DNA of 64,000 bases, from positions 1-64,000 of the IMG/VR virus record IMGVR_UViG_3300034063_001075; one strand, written 5' to 3'. This stretch comes from a virus. Shown here piece after piece: positions 25,605-33,724 of this stretch (its first letter is position 1; every line of letters starts with the position of its first letter). The notes under the pieces are model-generated. The model saw nothing but the letters and a program-made list of their open reading frames with translations, searched no databases and was not told the origin of the DNA. Position numbers and translations under genes: made by a program.

Positions 25605-27866
25605 TTAAACAGAGGCGAGGTTGGATGCAGTTTCAGCGTCTTTCAGACTCATTTTCTGACGGGCTTCCGCCGCCCGAATAGACATTTTGGCTTCAGCGGC
25701 CTCCTGCATAAGCTGTAGTTTCAAGCGGTGCTCGGAGATTTTTGCTTCGAGTTGGGGGTCTACGGCAGGTGCAGCGGGGGCCGGAGCGCCGGAACCTGCT
25801 TGAGAAGCTTGGGCTCTACGGGCGGCTGCTTGAACTTTCTTGATCCCGTTGGTCACAATCTCACCCAGATTCTGCAAAGCTTTGCGGAGCATCGCAGCTT
25901 CTTCCGCGAGTAAGGCATCTTTCGAAGCTTCAGCGACGTGGGGTTCGGTATGTGCAAAGCAACGAGACAGGAAATCAATGACCTGCTCAACAGGGACCTG
26001 CCCCTGCTCAACAGCCCCAGCGACCATTGTCATCGCCTCAATGTGAACCCGCGCATGAACCATGTGGTTGTCGTTGGGGAGCACGGCCATGTCGCTGCCT
26101 GTCCGCATCACGGCATTTTCAATCTCTGCAAACTTAACATCCATCGGAGGCCTACCCTCGTCGGAAACTTTGGGCGCGTAGCGGCTAGCAGCCTCGTATC
26201 CAATTCTAGCAGCAAAGCGGTCACGAATCAGGTTCTTGCGACCAACGTCGTCCAACGACCCCAGCATCTCGGTAAACTCAGTGAGGGCCATCGTCCGCAT
26301 GGACTCGCTGCCATTACCGATTGCCCGAACAGCTTTAACTGAGGCGACGTCCACCGCATGAATTGCCTCACTAGGAACTCCGCGTTTGTGGCAACGCTTG
26401 CGAAAATCAATCACAGCGCGGCCACCGGGCTCCAACACGTTGTAGTCGCGGCGGATCAAACGGCTGACAACCGAACGAAGAAGACGAGTCCACGGCTCGT
26501 AAAACAGATTGAGGGACGCGGTGGAAACGCGATTCTGCGCCTGAAGCTGCGCTTGCACCTCAAACCGAGTGCGCTCTTTACTGCCAGCAAAATTCTCGCT
26601 GACGTTGTATTGGCCGACCTTCTTGGAAACAATGTCCGCCATATCGTTGAGGACAGGCAGCACGTTTTTCGAAAAATCAGGAACCGTACGCTCGGCGACA
26701 TCGAAGCCGGGGTTCAAAATCGCGTAGGGGCCGTAGTAGGAGAAGGCCAGTGAGTCGAGAGCGTCTTCGGTCTGCGGCACAATCAACAAACTGCTAGCGA
26801 GCATGGAGCCATCAACCAACTGGCTACGAAGGCGGTTGCTAACTTGGATATGTGGGAAAATGCGGTGACCCAAGCCTCGGATACTGTGATAGTAACCGTT
26901 GGTCCCAATGCCGTAAGGGAACACAACAAAGGCGTGGCTGGGCGATTCGAAGCGGGAACGGCAAGAATAAAGAAACGTGTTGTTCTTATCGTCAGCGTCA
27001 TCTTCTAAAGCAATGTAGTGGCTGACGGTCCCGTCAAACTCCTGAACCCAACCGTGAATAACGCGGACTTCAGATGAGGTGGCATACGAATGATACAAGT
27101 CGTTGTTTTTGACTTCCGTTTGAAACTGCTCCCAGTCTCCGTACCCAGACTCGCCCAAGTGTTTCGGCTGGGCCTCCATGATGGCTTTCTTCGTAGCCTC
27201 GACATCCCAACCTGCTTTGATCGCTGTTTCTTCGTCTTCGATATATCGGAACAACTGCTGAACTTGGAAAGACCTGCGAGCAACCGCGACTTCCAACTCC
27301 TGCTCGGAGGCCTGCGTTTTCCTCGGCATGAGGAAATCGCCAAGACCAATAACTTTCCAACGCCAATCTACGTCGTCCTCAAAAAGAGCAATCCCGACTC
27401 CGTGAGCAATAAAGTGATGTGCTAGCAACAGATAGTTGTAATGGAAGTCGGGCCAACTCCGGAGCAGGTGTGAAATCTCTTCGGCGATGATTGGTTCCCA
27501 TTCAGATCGTTGAGCTTCCGACCCAACGGTCGTTTTAACGGAGACCAAATTCTCCACCGCGTTGAGCAAATCCACATATTGGCCGACCGATGCTTCTAGC
27601 ATCGACGAAGCCTCATCGAAGTTCAGGTTACACCGGAACGATTGGCCTGTGGCCTGCAACTCGTTTTCATCATACGGGGGCTGACCATCGAACATCGCCT
27701 GCACTTCAGCACGATGTTCCGCAGCGCGGCGGTCGGCTTCACGAAGCCGTTGATAAATCTCACGTAAACTTTTCGCATCCTTGACGCGTGAACACGGCGG
27801 AATCCCCGACTCGGAATCGAGACCGGGGACGAGCAAATCAGAGGAATGGGAAACGAAGTCGCTCAA
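25605..27866 (-). CDS. Portal protein
   Basis: A 753-residue protein. N-terminal helices (LREIYQRLREADRRAAEHR) lead to a large mixed domain with LEASVGQYVDLLNAVENL and, at residues ~370-440, LVDGSMLASSLLIVPQTEDA and KKVGQYNVSENFAGSKERT; the C-terminus is helical, Ala/Gln-rich and ends in a coiled coil (LKLQLMQEAAEAKMSIRAA), like the barrel of long portals. The length matches P22- or N4-type portals more than T7-type. It forms the dodecameric ring through which DNA enters and leaves. It follows the large terminase by 32 bases, the standard order. Confidence 0.82.
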   Translation of the reverse strand: MSDFVSHSSDLLVPGLDSESGIPPCSRVKDAKSLREIYQRLREADRRAAEHRAEVQAMFDGQPPYDENELQATGQSFRCNLNFDEASSMLEASVGQYVDLLNAVENLVSVKTTVGSEAQRSEWEPIIAEEISHLLRSWPDFHYNYLLLAHHFIAHGVGIALFEDDVDWRWKVIGLGDFLMPRKTQASEQELEVAVARRSFQVQQLFRYIEDEETAIKAGWDVEATKKAIMEAQPKHLGESGYGDWEQFQTEVKNNDLYHSYATSSEVRVIHGWVQEFDGTVSHYIALEDDADDKNNTFLYSCRSRFESPSHAFVVFPYGIGTNGYYHSIRGLGHRIFPHIQVSNRLRSQLVDGSMLASSLLIVPQTEDALDSLAFSYYGPYAILNPGFDVAERTVPDFSKNVLPVLNDMADIVSKKVGQYNVSENFAGSKERTRFEVQAQLQAQNRVSTASLNLFYEPWTRLLRSVVSRLIRRDYNVLEPGGRAVIDFRKRCHKRGVPSEAIHAVDVASVKAVRAIGNGSESMRTMALTEFTEMLGSLDDVGRKNLIRDRFAARIGYEAASRYAPKVSDEGRPPMDVKFAEIENAVMRTGSDMAVLPNDNHMVHARVHIEAMTMVAGAVEQGQVPVEQVIDFLSRCFAHTEPHVAEASKDALLAEEAAMLRKALQNLGEIVTNGIKKVQAAARRAQASQAGSGAPAPAAPAVDPQLEAKISEHRLKLQLMQEAAEAKMSIRAAEARQKMSLKDAETASNLASV

Positions 27867-27885
27867 AGATTAAGAATTAGGCAGG

Positions 27886-27898
27886 TAACATATACCTA
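27886..27898 (-). promoter_or_regulatory. Near-palindromic GGTATATGTTACC site before portal gene
   Basis: On the plus strand AGGTAACATATACCT: arms AGGTA and TACCT around a five-base centre. It fills the short gap between terminase stop and portal start. One of the best matches to the proposed operator. Confidence 0.5.
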
Positions 27899-29659
27899 TT
27901 AAAAAGGCAAGCGCAACTCTTGTTTAGAGAGATTCACAGGCCGGGAGGCGGCGACTCGGTTGAACTTCTCTAGCAGCTTCCGCTTCGTAGCTCGTTGCCC
28001 TCCGAAGTCATCCCCGTAACCTGTTGAATCCGCCGTCATAGCATGACGCTGACGGGCCAAATCCAAAAGGATGAACGCGGCATCTGCTACGTCGGGGGAC
28101 TTCCCTGTGCGCTCTTTCATGTCAGACTTCGGCTCCACCCGGAGACGGAGGCTACCGCTCTTATCTGTAATATAGCGTCGCTCGCACATCTCCCGTGCTA
28201 GCTCCTTGCAGACGCCTCGAATCTGCCCGGTTCGCATCATCTCCTTTGCGGAAAACCAAATCTCAGTGACTCGGTTTCCGTACCGCTCATCAGAAGGCGT
28301 ACGGTCAGTAAGTGAAACTGGGAGTTTGCTAGCTCGGCCCCCAAACTGAACTCGCAAAACATCCCGGCTCCACAAAGCATCGACAATGTCACCGAAAGGG
28401 TTTCCGGCTCCTGTGGCGTCGTAAGCGGCATTTCGGGCAGACACCCCTTCCTGCTCGCAACGAGCCCGGAACTGGCGGACGATCTGGTAAGCCCTCGGCT
28501 CCTTCGAAGACACGTCCTCTACGAGGTGCTCATAACGATCGAAGCAAACGGTGCGAAGTTTAGTATTCGCATCGATTCCGACATAGCCAAAGTAAAGGAT
28601 ACTTCTGTCGCCGCCGTTGGTGAAAGCAGGGTCGAGTGCAGCAATAGGGGTGGGTGGGGAAAGCCAGAGCGGGGGAGCATCCGCTTGGGTCCGCACAATA
28701 TCGGCTTCGGCGTAAATACAGTCTTCAGAACCGCTCGGACACCAGAACCCACGAAACATCCGCCAGAAAGCGACTGATTTCTCGCCAAATTTTTGACGGG
28801 CGTCCTCCAACTTGTCTTCCGTAATCATCCACGGATAAACGGTGCGACCCGCTAGGATGTTTGGGCTCTTGATTCCGTCCAAATGGATGCAAATTCCTCG
28901 CTCGGTCTCCCACTCGTCATCGTTGACGGTCACCGTAGCCCACCCATTCTTAGGCTGGGCCAAAAGACCGAACGCGTCGTAGTAAGAGTTGGGGTTTCCT
29001 AGCCCGACCAACTGAAAATACGGGTTCGCCGACAGGTTTGAATAGGCTGCTTGTAGGATCGCTTCCGACAACTCAGGCAACTCGTCCGCGATGAGAAAAA
29101 CCCTCTTCTGCTTCAGACCAATCAACTTGCCAATCGCCTCTTTTTCGCGCTTCCGCTCGGCGGCGACTAGTGTGATCCCCGCTTTATCGGACAAAGCATT
29201 GCCCTCGGCGTCTTCAAAGCGAATCTGGCCGACTGAATCAACCAGCTTACCGGGAAGCCCCGGAACTGCCTGAAAATATTCTCTGACAGAGCCCCAAATA
29301 CGTTTTCGTGACTCCTTCAGGGTGGTCGAAGTGACCAAAATCATTGTCTCGGTGGGGGCGCACAGCCAATTCACAATGCTCCAAACCGCAAAAAAATCAG
29401 TTTTTCCCGAGCTAGCGCACCCGGCAACGGCCAGATAGTTTGAACGGCAAGCCCCGTCCAGCATCTGCTCCGCCCACGGATGCCAAGTCCACGGTTTGGG
29501 ACTGCCGGGATGCCAAAGAACATTGACAATGTTCCGAAAATGCCCAGCCTTACCGAGACCGCCTTGCTCGACGGTTCTACCATGCCGGAAGCAATAAAGC
29601 TCAATGTTCAGCGCATCTATGCCTTCGGGCCATTCTCGCCCATATCGGGTAATCCCCAT
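27899..29659 (-). CDS. terL: Terminase large subunit
   Basis: A 586-residue packaging motor. ATPase: Walker A AGCASSGKT at residues ~79-87, Walker B VFLIADELPE at ~188-197. Nuclease domain of the RNase H fold: ALDPAFTNGGDRS at ~340 supplies the first Asp, DATGAGNPFGD at ~415 and SPDVADAAF at ~523 the others. It cuts concatemers and drives DNA into the procapsid through the portal. It is the first gene of the leftward structural operon; a noncoding region with hairpins lies upstream. No small terminase is adjacent; a candidate lies at 46.0-46.8 kb. Confidence 0.92.
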   Translation of the reverse strand: MGITRYGREWPEGIDALNIELYCFRHGRTVEQGGLGKAGHFRNIVNVLWHPGSPKPWTWHPWAEQMLDGACRSNYLAVAGCASSGKTDFFAVWSIVNWLCAPTETMILVTSTTLKESRKRIWGSVREYFQAVPGLPGKLVDSVGQIRFEDAEGNALSDKAGITLVAAERKREKEAIGKLIGLKQKRVFLIADELPELSEAILQAAYSNLSANPYFQLVGLGNPNSYYDAFGLLAQPKNGWATVTVNDDEWETERGICIHLDGIKSPNILAGRTVYPWMITEDKLEDARQKFGEKSVAFWRMFRGFWCPSGSEDCIYAEADIVRTQADAPPLWLSPPTPIAALDPAFTNGGDRSILYFGYVGIDANTKLRTVCFDRYEHLVEDVSSKEPRAYQIVRQFRARCEQEGVSARNAAYDATGAGNPFGDIVDALWSRDVLRVQFGGRASKLPVSLTDRTPSDERYGNRVTEIWFSAKEMMRTGQIRGVCKELAREMCERRYITDKSGSLRLRVEPKSDMKERTGKSPDVADAAFILLDLARQRHAMTADSTGYGDDFGGQRATKRKLLEKFNRVAASRPVNLSKQELRLPF

Positions 29660-29669
29660 GACCGTATGC

Positions 29670-29682
29670 AGGTATCATACCT
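29670..29682. promoter_or_regulatory. Palindrome AGGTATCATACCT
   Basis: Perfect six-base arms about one centre base, 11 bases upstream of the terminase start. It matches the arms of the GGTATATG-type sites and is a good operator candidate. Confidence 0.5.
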
Positions 29683-29728
29683 CTGTAGACAAGTCAAACA
29701 TACCTCGACGGACGAAACATCCGTTACA

Positions 29729-29749
29729 GGGGACAACTTCACTGTCCCC
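29729..29749. promoter_or_regulatory. GGGGACA/TGTCCCC hairpin
   Basis: Seven-base perfect arms with a seven-base loop, between terminase gene and tRNA half. No T run follows on either strand, so an operator or RNA structure is more likely than a terminator. Confidence 0.45.
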
Positions 29750-29816
29750 AAAGCGTCCCCATACCCCTTTTTAGAGCACGACAGCATGAATATAAGTTGT
29801 TGTAAATGAACATTTT

Positions 29817-29858
29817 GCCGGCGTGGCGGAACTGGCAGACGCGACGGACTCAAAACCC
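29817..29858 (+). tRNA. 5' half of tRNA-Leu(CAA): attP core
   Basis: Acceptor 5' strand GCCGGCG (29817-29823), D-arm GCG/CGC (29826-29828 with 29840-29842), anticodon stem ACGGA (29844-29848) and loop CTCAAAA with anticodon CAA (29849-29855) match a bacterial tRNA-Leu. The next bases (CCCTA) cannot pair with ACGGA, and no 3' half or acceptor complement follows. So it is not a working tRNA. Phages commonly carry part of a host tRNA as the integration core; the break exactly in the anticodon loop and the integrase gene 214 bases away support that here. Confidence 0.7.
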
Positions 29859-29871
29859 TATAAGCGCGGAG

Positions 29872-29889
29872 CATATACCCACATATACC
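29872..29889. promoter_or_regulatory. Tandem CATATACC sites in attP region
   Basis: Two copies (29872-29879 and 29882-29889) spaced ten bases apart, i.e. one helical turn, and bracketed by GCGCGG and CCGCGC that can pair. They lie just after the tRNA half. Same-face spacing suggests a protein binds them cooperatively. Confidence 0.5.
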
Positions 29890-29992
29890 GCGCAAGTTGC
29901 GGAGAAAGAGCAACTAAACCACAAGGCGAAAATTTTTGATATTTCGCCAGTAATTCGTTTTCAACGACTTACAACAACTTCGAGTGCAACCC

Positions 29993-30028
29993 GTCCCCCT
30001 ATCGCACAAACGGGGGACAATTTTGTTT
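29993..30028 (+). terminator. Terminator-like hairpin before integrase
   Basis: Arms GTCCCCC (29993-29999) and GGGGGAC (30012-30018) with a 12-base loop, followed by AATTTTGTTT. A GC-rich stem plus T-rich tail fits an intrinsic terminator for rightward RNA, perhaps isolating the integrase gene from transcription through attP. Confidence 0.5.
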
Positions 30029-30051
30029 GAACAGATGGTCGCATCTCCTGT

Positions 30052-30059
30052 CATATACC
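30052..30059 (+). promoter_or_regulatory. CATATACC site at integrase start
   Basis: Lies 12 bases before the integrase ATG, between start codon and terminator-like hairpin, well placed to block or govern integrase expression. Confidence 0.42.
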
Positions 30060-30071
30060 AGTACCAAGCCA

Positions 30072-31295
30072 ATGAAGACTGACGTGTTATCCTACCCGCA
30101 AACTATACCTACACCGCTGGGTCCGGTGAAAATCTATTGCTGCCGCAACGGTTTCAAAACCGAGTACGTCGTAAACTGGAGCATAGCGAAGCAACGAAAG
30201 CGGGAAAAATTCGCGGATGAACTCAAAGCGCTAAACCGTGCTCAGGAAGTAGCCAAAGACTTGAGCAAAGGGCGCATTGAGAGAACGGCGATCTCACCCG
30301 CAGATATTGCCGAGTTCATGGCGGCTAAACAGCTACTTAGTGGGGGTTCTTTGCTCCGAGCCGCTGAGTTTTTCGTGGAAAGCAACACAGGCCTCGTTCA
30401 GAAAACGGTCAAAGAAGTATGTGAACATCACTTGGCAGAACTCGCCATAGGGAGTAGCGAACGTCACAAAGCCACAACAAAGTGGAGGCACGGGGTTATC
30501 AACGAGGTCTTTGAAAACCGTATCATTAGCTCAATAACAAGGGACGAAATCATCGACTTCCTTAAAAAGGCGAAATGCCGATCCAAGCAGAAAGCAGGAG
30601 TGGCGATGAGCGGCAAAAGCAAAAACAACCTAGCGAACGCCTTCGGTGCGGTCTGGAACCACGCCCAAACCCGAATGAGCGCCCTACCTAAAAATATGCC
30701 ACACGCAGCGACAGAACTACCGACATTCGAGGAATCCCGAGAGAAACGGATATACACACCGGAACAAATGACAGCCATACTCCATTGGTTGGAAGATGAG
30801 GTCACCGCCCATCGCATCCCCAAATGGGTTCTCGCCACCGTAGCAATCAAAGCCTTTACAGGCATTCGAACGGCAGAGATTGAAAGACTTCAGTGGGAAG
30901 ACGTGCGTTCCGACGCGGGTACAATCCTCCTCCATAGGGGGCTGACCAAAACTCAGGAGGGACGTATCCTCCCCATCCGACCAGCCCTAAACGAATGGCT
31001 TCAACTTTGCGCGAAGAGGTCGGGCAAGGTAGCAGAAGACCAATTCTTCACGTACACAAAAAAAATCGCCGAAGGCGTGTTCGGCAAAGGGGCTCCGTGG
31101 GAGAAGAACGCTTTGCGTCATAGCTTCATTTCTTACTCAATGGCCGAAACCGGAAACGCGGCTACCACGGCAGACATTAGCGGCAACTCAATCCGGATGG
31201 TTAAAGCCGTTTATCAAACCTTGGCCGTCCCGAGCGATGCTCATAAATACTTCAACATCAAACCGAAAGGAGGTGTAGGTGACCTGCCGTCTTGA
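30072..31295 (+). CDS. int: Tyrosine recombinase (phage integrase)
   Basis: A 407-residue integrase. I chose ATG at 30072; an in-frame TTG at 30027 would start inside the hairpin tail. An N-terminal arm-binding region and SAM-like core-binding domain (residues ~105-215) precede the catalytic domain: Arg in FTGIRTAEI (~263), ALRHSF (~347) and the nucleophile Tyr in KAVYQTL (~379). The usual H-x-x-R reads N-A-L-R and the LGH box reads SGN, i.e. two histidines are replaced. It should catalyse attP x attB recombination, with the tRNA half just upstream as the core. The altered boxes and YFNIKP tail resemble integrases I associate with Verrucomicrobiota. Confidence 0.88.
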   Translation: MKTDVLSYPQTIPTPLGPVKIYCCRNGFKTEYVVNWSIAKQRKREKFADELKALNRAQEVAKDLSKGRIERTAISPADIAEFMAAKQLLSGGSLLRAAEFFVESNTGLVQKTVKEVCEHHLAELAIGSSERHKATTKWRHGVINEVFENRIISSITRDEIIDFLKKAKCRSKQKAGVAMSGKSKNNLANAFGAVWNHAQTRMSALPKNMPHAATELPTFEESREKRIYTPEQMTAILHWLEDEVTAHRIPKWVLATVAIKAFTGIRTAEIERLQWEDVRSDAGTILLHRGLTKTQEGRILPIRPALNEWLQLCAKRSGKVAEDQFFTYTKKIAEGVFGKGAPWEKNALRHSFISYSMAETGNAATTADISGNSIRMVKAVYQTLAVPSDAHKYFNIKPKGGVGDLPS

Positions 31296-31346
31296 CTACC
31301 AACGAGACGGTATGCTAGGTTGCAGACACCAATACCAACCACGACT

Positions 31347-31574
31347 ATGCCTAACCAAATAAGCGCACACACCAAAAGGGTAACCTTTTGCGTAGATAAA
31401 ACGGACTACGTAAAATTAGAGCGCCTTGCATCCGAATCCGGATTGAATACTTCGGAACTAATACGCGAAGCGCTGTGGGAATACGTTGTCAAAAACCAAG
31501 ACGCCGAGTTTATCCAACTCCGGAGAAGTACCGTCAAAAGTAAGTTTGTCCGGAACCGCTTCAAAAGAAGCTAA
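31347..31574 (+). CDS. Ribbon-helix-helix DNA-binding protein 1
   Basis: A 75-residue protein. HTKRVTFCVDKTDYVKLERL then LNTSELIREALWEYV is a standard Arc/MetJ/CopG ribbon-helix-helix: one strand then two helices, acting as a dimer. The basic tail (RSTVKSKFVRNRFKRS) may add DNA contacts. ATG at 31347 is used. No other repressor was recognised near the integrase, so this and the next gene are candidates for lysogeny control or excision. Confidence 0.75.
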   Translation: MPNQISAHTKRVTFCVDKTDYVKLERLASESGLNTSELIREALWEYVVKNQDAEFIQLRRSTVKSKFVRNRFKRS

Positions 31575-31715
31575 CAACATAAGGAAAACGCGACCACTTT
31601 TCGCGACTAAGAAATATGCAACCTGCACATTTGCGCTTGCACATGAATATTATCTAGATACGATTGCCGTTTCAGTTAGTAAAACTAATTAGTAACCACC
31701 CACCACATTACACCT
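31575..31715 (+). promoter_or_regulatory. Gap between the two RHH genes
   Basis: A 141-base AT-rich gap. It contains AGTTAGTAAAACTAATTAGTAAC, in which TTAGT units recur in both orientations, the kind of short repeats bound by ribbon-helix-helix dimers, and TATTATCTAGAT as a possible -10 area. A promoter with autoregulatory operator is likely but unproven. Confidence 0.35.
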
Positions 31716-31886
31716 ATGTCGTCCCATACGTGCCTAATAGAACATCCACCAACCAAAACCAAAGCCACAATATCACTCCCCAACACTCTGTACGATAAAA
31801 TCCTCGAACGGGCGCACCAACAAAACAAATCGTTGGAAGACCTCATCGCTGAAGTCGTTCAACAATCAATTCCTAGCAATGAGTGA
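31716..31886 (+). CDS. Ribbon-helix-helix DNA-binding protein 2
   Basis: A 56-residue protein read from ATG at 31716 to TGA at 31884-31886. KATISLPNTLYDKILERAHQ then KSLEDLIAEVVQQ is a short ribbon-helix-helix. Its end overlaps the RuvC-like gene start by eight bases, so it may be co-regulated with replication genes. Confidence 0.65.
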   Translation: MSSHTCLIEHPPTKTKATISLPNTLYDKILERAHQQNKSLEDLIAEVVQQSIPSNE

Positions 31887-32364
31887 AAAGCGCCCCATCC
31901 TCGGCGTTGATCCCGGCTTAGAACAATCGGGGTTTGTCCTTTGGGATGGGAACAAGATTATTGAGTCGGGGGTTATCGACAATGAACAACTCCGCGCAAA
32001 AATCGAAACAACGCCCGACAGTACCCACATCGTTTGTGAAATGATCGCCTCGTACGGAATGGCCGTTGGGCGAAGCGTGTTTGAGACGTGTGTTTGGATT
32101 GGGCGCTTCATGGAAGCTGCTTTGCGGAGAAATTTGGATTGGAAATGTCTCTTCCGACAAGAAATCAAAATCCACCTCTGCCATTCGGCGAAAGCCAAAG
32201 ACTCCAACATTAGGCAAGCTTTGATCGATCGGTTTGGTGAGCCCGGAACAAAGAAAAATCCCGGCCCCCTTTTTGGGGTCAAATCCCACGCATGGGCCGC
32301 GCTCGCCGTCGCTGTCACATTTTGTGATTTCAAATATGCAACCAGCATATACCCGCCCGAATGA
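31879..32364 (+). CDS. RuvC-like Holliday-junction resolvase
   Basis: A 161-residue protein. ILGVDPGLEQSGFVLWD (residues ~7-23) is the first RuvC/RNase H strand with catalytic Asp; VCEMIASYGMAVG (~53) gives the Glu; KAKDSNIRQALIDRFG and KSHAWAALAVA (~137) the last helix. Phage members of this family cut branched DNA before packaging or in recombination. It opens the replication operon and overlaps the genes on both sides. Confidence 0.82.
   Translation: MSEKRPILGVDPGLEQSGFVLWDGNKIIESGVIDNEQLRAKIETTPDSTHIVCEMIASYGMAVGRSVFETCVWIGRFMEAALRRNLDWKCLFRQEIKIHLCHSAKAKDSNIRQALIDRFGEPGTKKNPGPLFGVKSHAWAALAVAVTFCDFKYATSIYPPE
32346..32353 (+). promoter_or_regulatory. CATATACC site
   Basis: Within the last codons of the RuvC-like gene, just before the next start. 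It could serve a downstream promoter or block transcription. Confidence 0.32.
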
Positions 32365-32606
32365 AAAAACGCGGAGTCAAAGTCATCCGAAGGAAACTTG
32401 GTCGGGAACAAGCCGACGGGCTCTGCACTTTCGACGGGAAAGTCCACGTCGATGAAAGACTTAGGGGAATCAAACACATGGAGACGCTTCTCCATGAACT
32501 TCTCCACCACGAATTCCCGTTCCTGAGCGAAGACGCAGTGGATGCGTCAGCGAAAAGCATGGCAACGACCATGTATGACGACCATTGGCGGCGAGTGGAA
32601 CAATGA
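32361..32606 (+). CDS. Small HExxH metalloprotein
   Basis: An 81-residue protein with HMETLLHELLHHEFPFLSED; HELLH is a zincin HExxH site and the downstream acidic residues could supply the third ligand. Small phage proteins of this kind sit in replication operons; whether they cut peptide is unknown. Start overlaps the RuvC-like stop (ATGA). Confidence 0.65.
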   Translation: MKKRGVKVIRRKLGREQADGLCTFDGKVHVDERLRGIKHMETLLHELLHHEFPFLSEDAVDASAKSMATTMYDDHWRRVEQ

Positions 32607-32612
32607 AACCTT

Positions 32613-33359
32613 ATGCTAAACATACTGAAAAAGAACAACCCCCTCGAAATCTACTGGTGGACCGACGTCGAAGGGCTCGCTGAGGTATGTCCGATCCTAA
32701 GAGGTCACGAAGTTCCGCCCCCTGACTACTGGACTAAAATCCCGAAAATTCCGGACCTCAGCAACGTAAAGGACCGAGGGACCGCAAAGAACTGTCCCGC
32801 CATTCCCGATATGTGGAACATGGGGTATGTCCTTCCGCTTTGGTGTGACACAAAGTTTACGTTTTCCGAAGGGGGCAAATACACAATCGTTCCTTCAGAC
32901 AACAGGTTCTCTTTTACGCACCACGGCGACAGTCAGTACAAAGACCACCTCCCAAAAAAAGTTCAGGACGCTGTGAAAATGGTGATCAAGGCGAACTGTC
33001 CGTGGAGGGTCCGGACCCCGGAGGGGTACAGTATGATGCAGTTGCCGATGTACTACCACCACGACGAGCTTTTCGAAGTGATGCCGGGGACCATCTGGAC
33101 GGATATCCACCATGAAATCAACCAGCAGATGGTGATCAAAAAGCATGGGGAGTTCATCCTCAAGCGAGGACACCCACTCGCGGCTTACATCCCGTTCCGA
33201 AGGGACAACTTCAAAACAATCATTGAGGGACCCAACCCCCGCAACAGAGCGTGGGACTTGGAATCTCGGACACGTCTTTGGACTAAGTTTCGGTTTGGAT
33301 ATCGAATGGGTCAGGCTGAGCACAAGAAGAAGTGCCCGTTTCACTCACTGTTCCAATGA
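32613..33359 (+). CDS. Conserved phage protein, unknown function
   Basis: A 248-residue protein: VKDRGTAKNCPAIPDMWNMG, VLPLWCDTKFTF, MVIKANCPWRVRTPEGYSMM, then YHHDELFEVMPGTIWTDIHH and HPLAAYIPF. This resembles proteins seen in T4-like cyanophages and other marine phages, where 'KKCPPF..' is followed by a beta-rich core; no function is known. Coding is secure from length, operon context and pattern. Confidence 0.72.
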   Translation: MLNILKKNNPLEIYWWTDVEGLAEVCPILRGHEVPPPDYWTKIPKIPDLSNVKDRGTAKNCPAIPDMWNMGYVLPLWCDTKFTFSEGGKYTIVPSDNRFSFTHHGDSQYKDHLPKKVQDAVKMVIKANCPWRVRTPEGYSMMQLPMYYHHDELFEVMPGTIWTDIHHEINQQMVIKKHGEFILKRGHPLAAYIPFRRDNFKTIIEGPNPRNRAWDLESRTRLWTKFRFGYRMGQAEHKKKCPFHSLFQ

Positions 33360-33362
33360 GCT

Positions 33363-33581
33363 ATGAAAGCCATTTTAGAATTCAATCTGCCTGAAGACAA
33401 AGACGACTTCGAAGTGGCCCAGCAAGGTTGGCAGTGGAAACTGATCGTGTCTGATCTGCTCGACTTTTTGCGGAGTGAAACCAAGTACAAGGATCACACC
33501 GCCGAAGAGTACGCGGTCTTTGACCTGATACGCGACCGCCTTTCGGACGAAATACGGGATAGAAACCTCTCCGTTTGGTGA
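33363..33581 (+). CDS. Small conserved phage protein
   Basis: A 72-residue protein starting MKAILEFNLPEDKDDFEVAQ. This start is widespread in phage small proteins of replication operons, with an acidic, helical body. Function unknown. Its stop overlaps the following membrane gene (TGATG). Confidence 0.7.
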   Translation: MKAILEFNLPEDKDDFEVAQQGWQWKLIVSDLLDFLRSETKYKDHTAEEYAVFDLIRDRLSDEIRDRNLSVW

Positions 33582-33724
33582 TGAGTGGGCCGTTAATCCT
33601 CTTCGTAATGGTCATCTACGGAATCATCTCCGTTGATCAGTTTCTTCGAGGAAACATGGGAATGGGGATCACGTGGGCTGGATACAGTTTGGCGAACATT
33701 GGGCTATACCTCGCATCCCGGTGA
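33581..33724 (+). CDS. Small two-helix membrane protein
   Basis: A 47-residue protein, MSGPLILFVMVIYGIISVDQ to the stop at 33722-33724. Two hydrophobic stretches (LILFVMVIYGII and WAGYSLANIGLYL) suggest a membrane hairpin. It overlaps the stop of the gene before and the GTG of the helicase after, so translation is coupled. Function unknown. Confidence 0.6.
   Translation: MSGPLILFVMVIYGIISVDQFLRGNMGMGITWAGYSLANIGLYLASR

Larger units (their letters stand above)
29660..30071. other. Attachment and divergent control region
   Basis: A 412-base noncoding stretch between the leftward structural operon and the rightward integrase gene. It holds, in order, a perfect AGGTATCATACCT palindrome (29670-29682), a GGGGACA/TGTCCCC hairpin, half of a tRNA-Leu, two CATATACC sites, a 12-base inverted repeat (AAGTTGTTGTAA at 29794-29805, complement at 29969-29980) and a terminator-like hairpin. 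Together these are what an attP with integrase arm sites and divergent promoters would need. Promoter elements could not be fixed by eye. Confidence 0.6.
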
